In this document: piece after piece, positions 63,463 to 64,000 of the stretch
Layout of the letters: each line of letters starts with the position of its first letter
Position numbering within the stretch: the stretch's first letter is position 1
Origin: Xanthostigma xanthostigma
Taxonomy: Eukaryota; Arthropoda; Insecta; Raphidioptera; Raphidiidae
Assembly (NCBI GenBank): GCA_963575645.1
Contig: OY754466.1
Coordinates: 12,192,001-12,256,000, forward strand
Length of the DNA: 64,000 bases
Direction of reading: 5' to 3'
Made by a program: the position numbers and the translations under genes
The notes under the pieces: generated by a model
Database searches by the model: none
What the model saw: only the letters and a program-made list of their open reading frames with translations
What the model was told of the DNA's origin: nothing

Positions 63463-64000
63463 TTAACGGCGCCAAACCAGGCGACGCCAAAACATATTTT
63501 TAATATTATTATACAGTGGAAGAATAAAAATCTCTGGTACGCCACTGGACTAAAAATACATTAAGGGTTTTTTCAAAGAATATAGAGAAAATTAGAGATA
63601 AGAGTAGAATGCGAAATCCAAATGAACCCAAGACGTAAATATTTACTTTAGTTGATACGGAAAACAATGGAAACATACATGGTATCTATTTCGAAGGTCA
63701 GGTCATAAAAACCAACAGAATTCGTAGAACTCCCCTATCTCAACCCCTTAAAATCAATATAACTAACTACGCAGGCGCAACGCGATTACATGCCCGTTTG
63801 CGATTGGTTGAAGGCATGCGCTCGCAGACAAGTTAAGAGTGGGGTAATTTTGAGAAAAGGGCAGAACGCGGTGAAAATTCATTCATTATTGATTATTCAT
63901 TCATTCATTAATCATTTGTTCATTCATTATTCACTCATTCACTATTCATCATTCATTTACTGATCATTCAGTCTTTGCTCATCGGTCGTTGAAGTTGGTT
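63463..64000. other. Non-coding stretch with (ATTC)n
   Basis: No gene was recognised. An imperfect (ATTC)n / (ATTCATTC) tract spans about 63880-63972. GCATGCGCTCGCAGAC at 63815 is GC-rich but unassigned. Confidence 0.5.

Noticed and set aside
1-64000. Search for retroviral, LTR or Polinton genes
   Set aside because: No protease, integrase, capsid, envelope or DNA polymerase B sequence was recognised; only one weak solo-LTR-like module was noted.

Overview
This 64 kb window is AT-rich eukaryotic DNA with almost no host coding content. Its character points to an insect, most likely a moth or butterfly: many short non-autonomous Helitrons ending in CTAG, 8-bp-duplicating hAT relatives, tRNA-derived SINEs, the GGCCAAGTGCGAGTC repeat common in Lepidoptera, and LINEs of the CR1 group with a (TATC)n tail. 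No species can be named from sequence alone, and lepidopteran is an inference. I recognise no host protein-coding gene, functional tRNA, rRNA or CRISPR. The window reads as intergenic or intronic sequence built by repeated transposon insertion.

The one convincing protein-coding unit is a LINE at about 42236-46651. It carries ORF1 (PHD-type zinc finger, coiled coil, C-terminal nucleic-acid-binding-like domain) and ORF2 (apurinic-type endonuclease plus reverse transcriptase with an intact YADD box), followed by AATAAA and a (TATC)n tail. Both frames are open, so it looks complete and recently active. Two 5'-truncated relatives lie at 20621-21110 (minus) and 22033-22459 (plus), with related C-termini and the same tail type.

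Layout. 1-5,000: diffuse repeats, a pogo-type fragment and a decayed Helitron. 5,000-14,400: hAT elements at 5500-6039, 10892-11144 and 12277-12874 (the last beside a fragment of a second hAT family), a SINE, a family ending GACGTTATCACGTC, and several foldback elements. 14,400-20,600: palindromic elements, a 120-bp tandem duplication, a Helitron and a TTAA-flanked element. 20,600-32,600: two LINE remnants, four hAT-type elements (one carrying a nested insertion) and four inverted-repeat elements. 34,000-42,200: inverted pairs of repeats, a minisatellite, hAT and Helitron copies, then a quiet stretch. 42,236-46,651: the intact LINE. 46,650-64,000: pogo-type elements, a SINE with perfect target duplication, a roughly 114-bp tandem satellite, a full-length hAT, Helitrons carrying a tRNA-Lys-like segment, and an inverted pair of palindrome-ended elements.

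How they work together: most short elements lack a transposase and must have been mobilised in trans by hAT, Tc1/pogo, Helitron and LINE machinery encoded elsewhere. Only the LINE brings its own enzymes. The most unusual observations are the tRNA-Lys-like module inside one Helitron family and a recurrent CTGAAGA-stem-CGAAACGT hairpin shared by several otherwise unrelated repeats. No convincing new host system was found.
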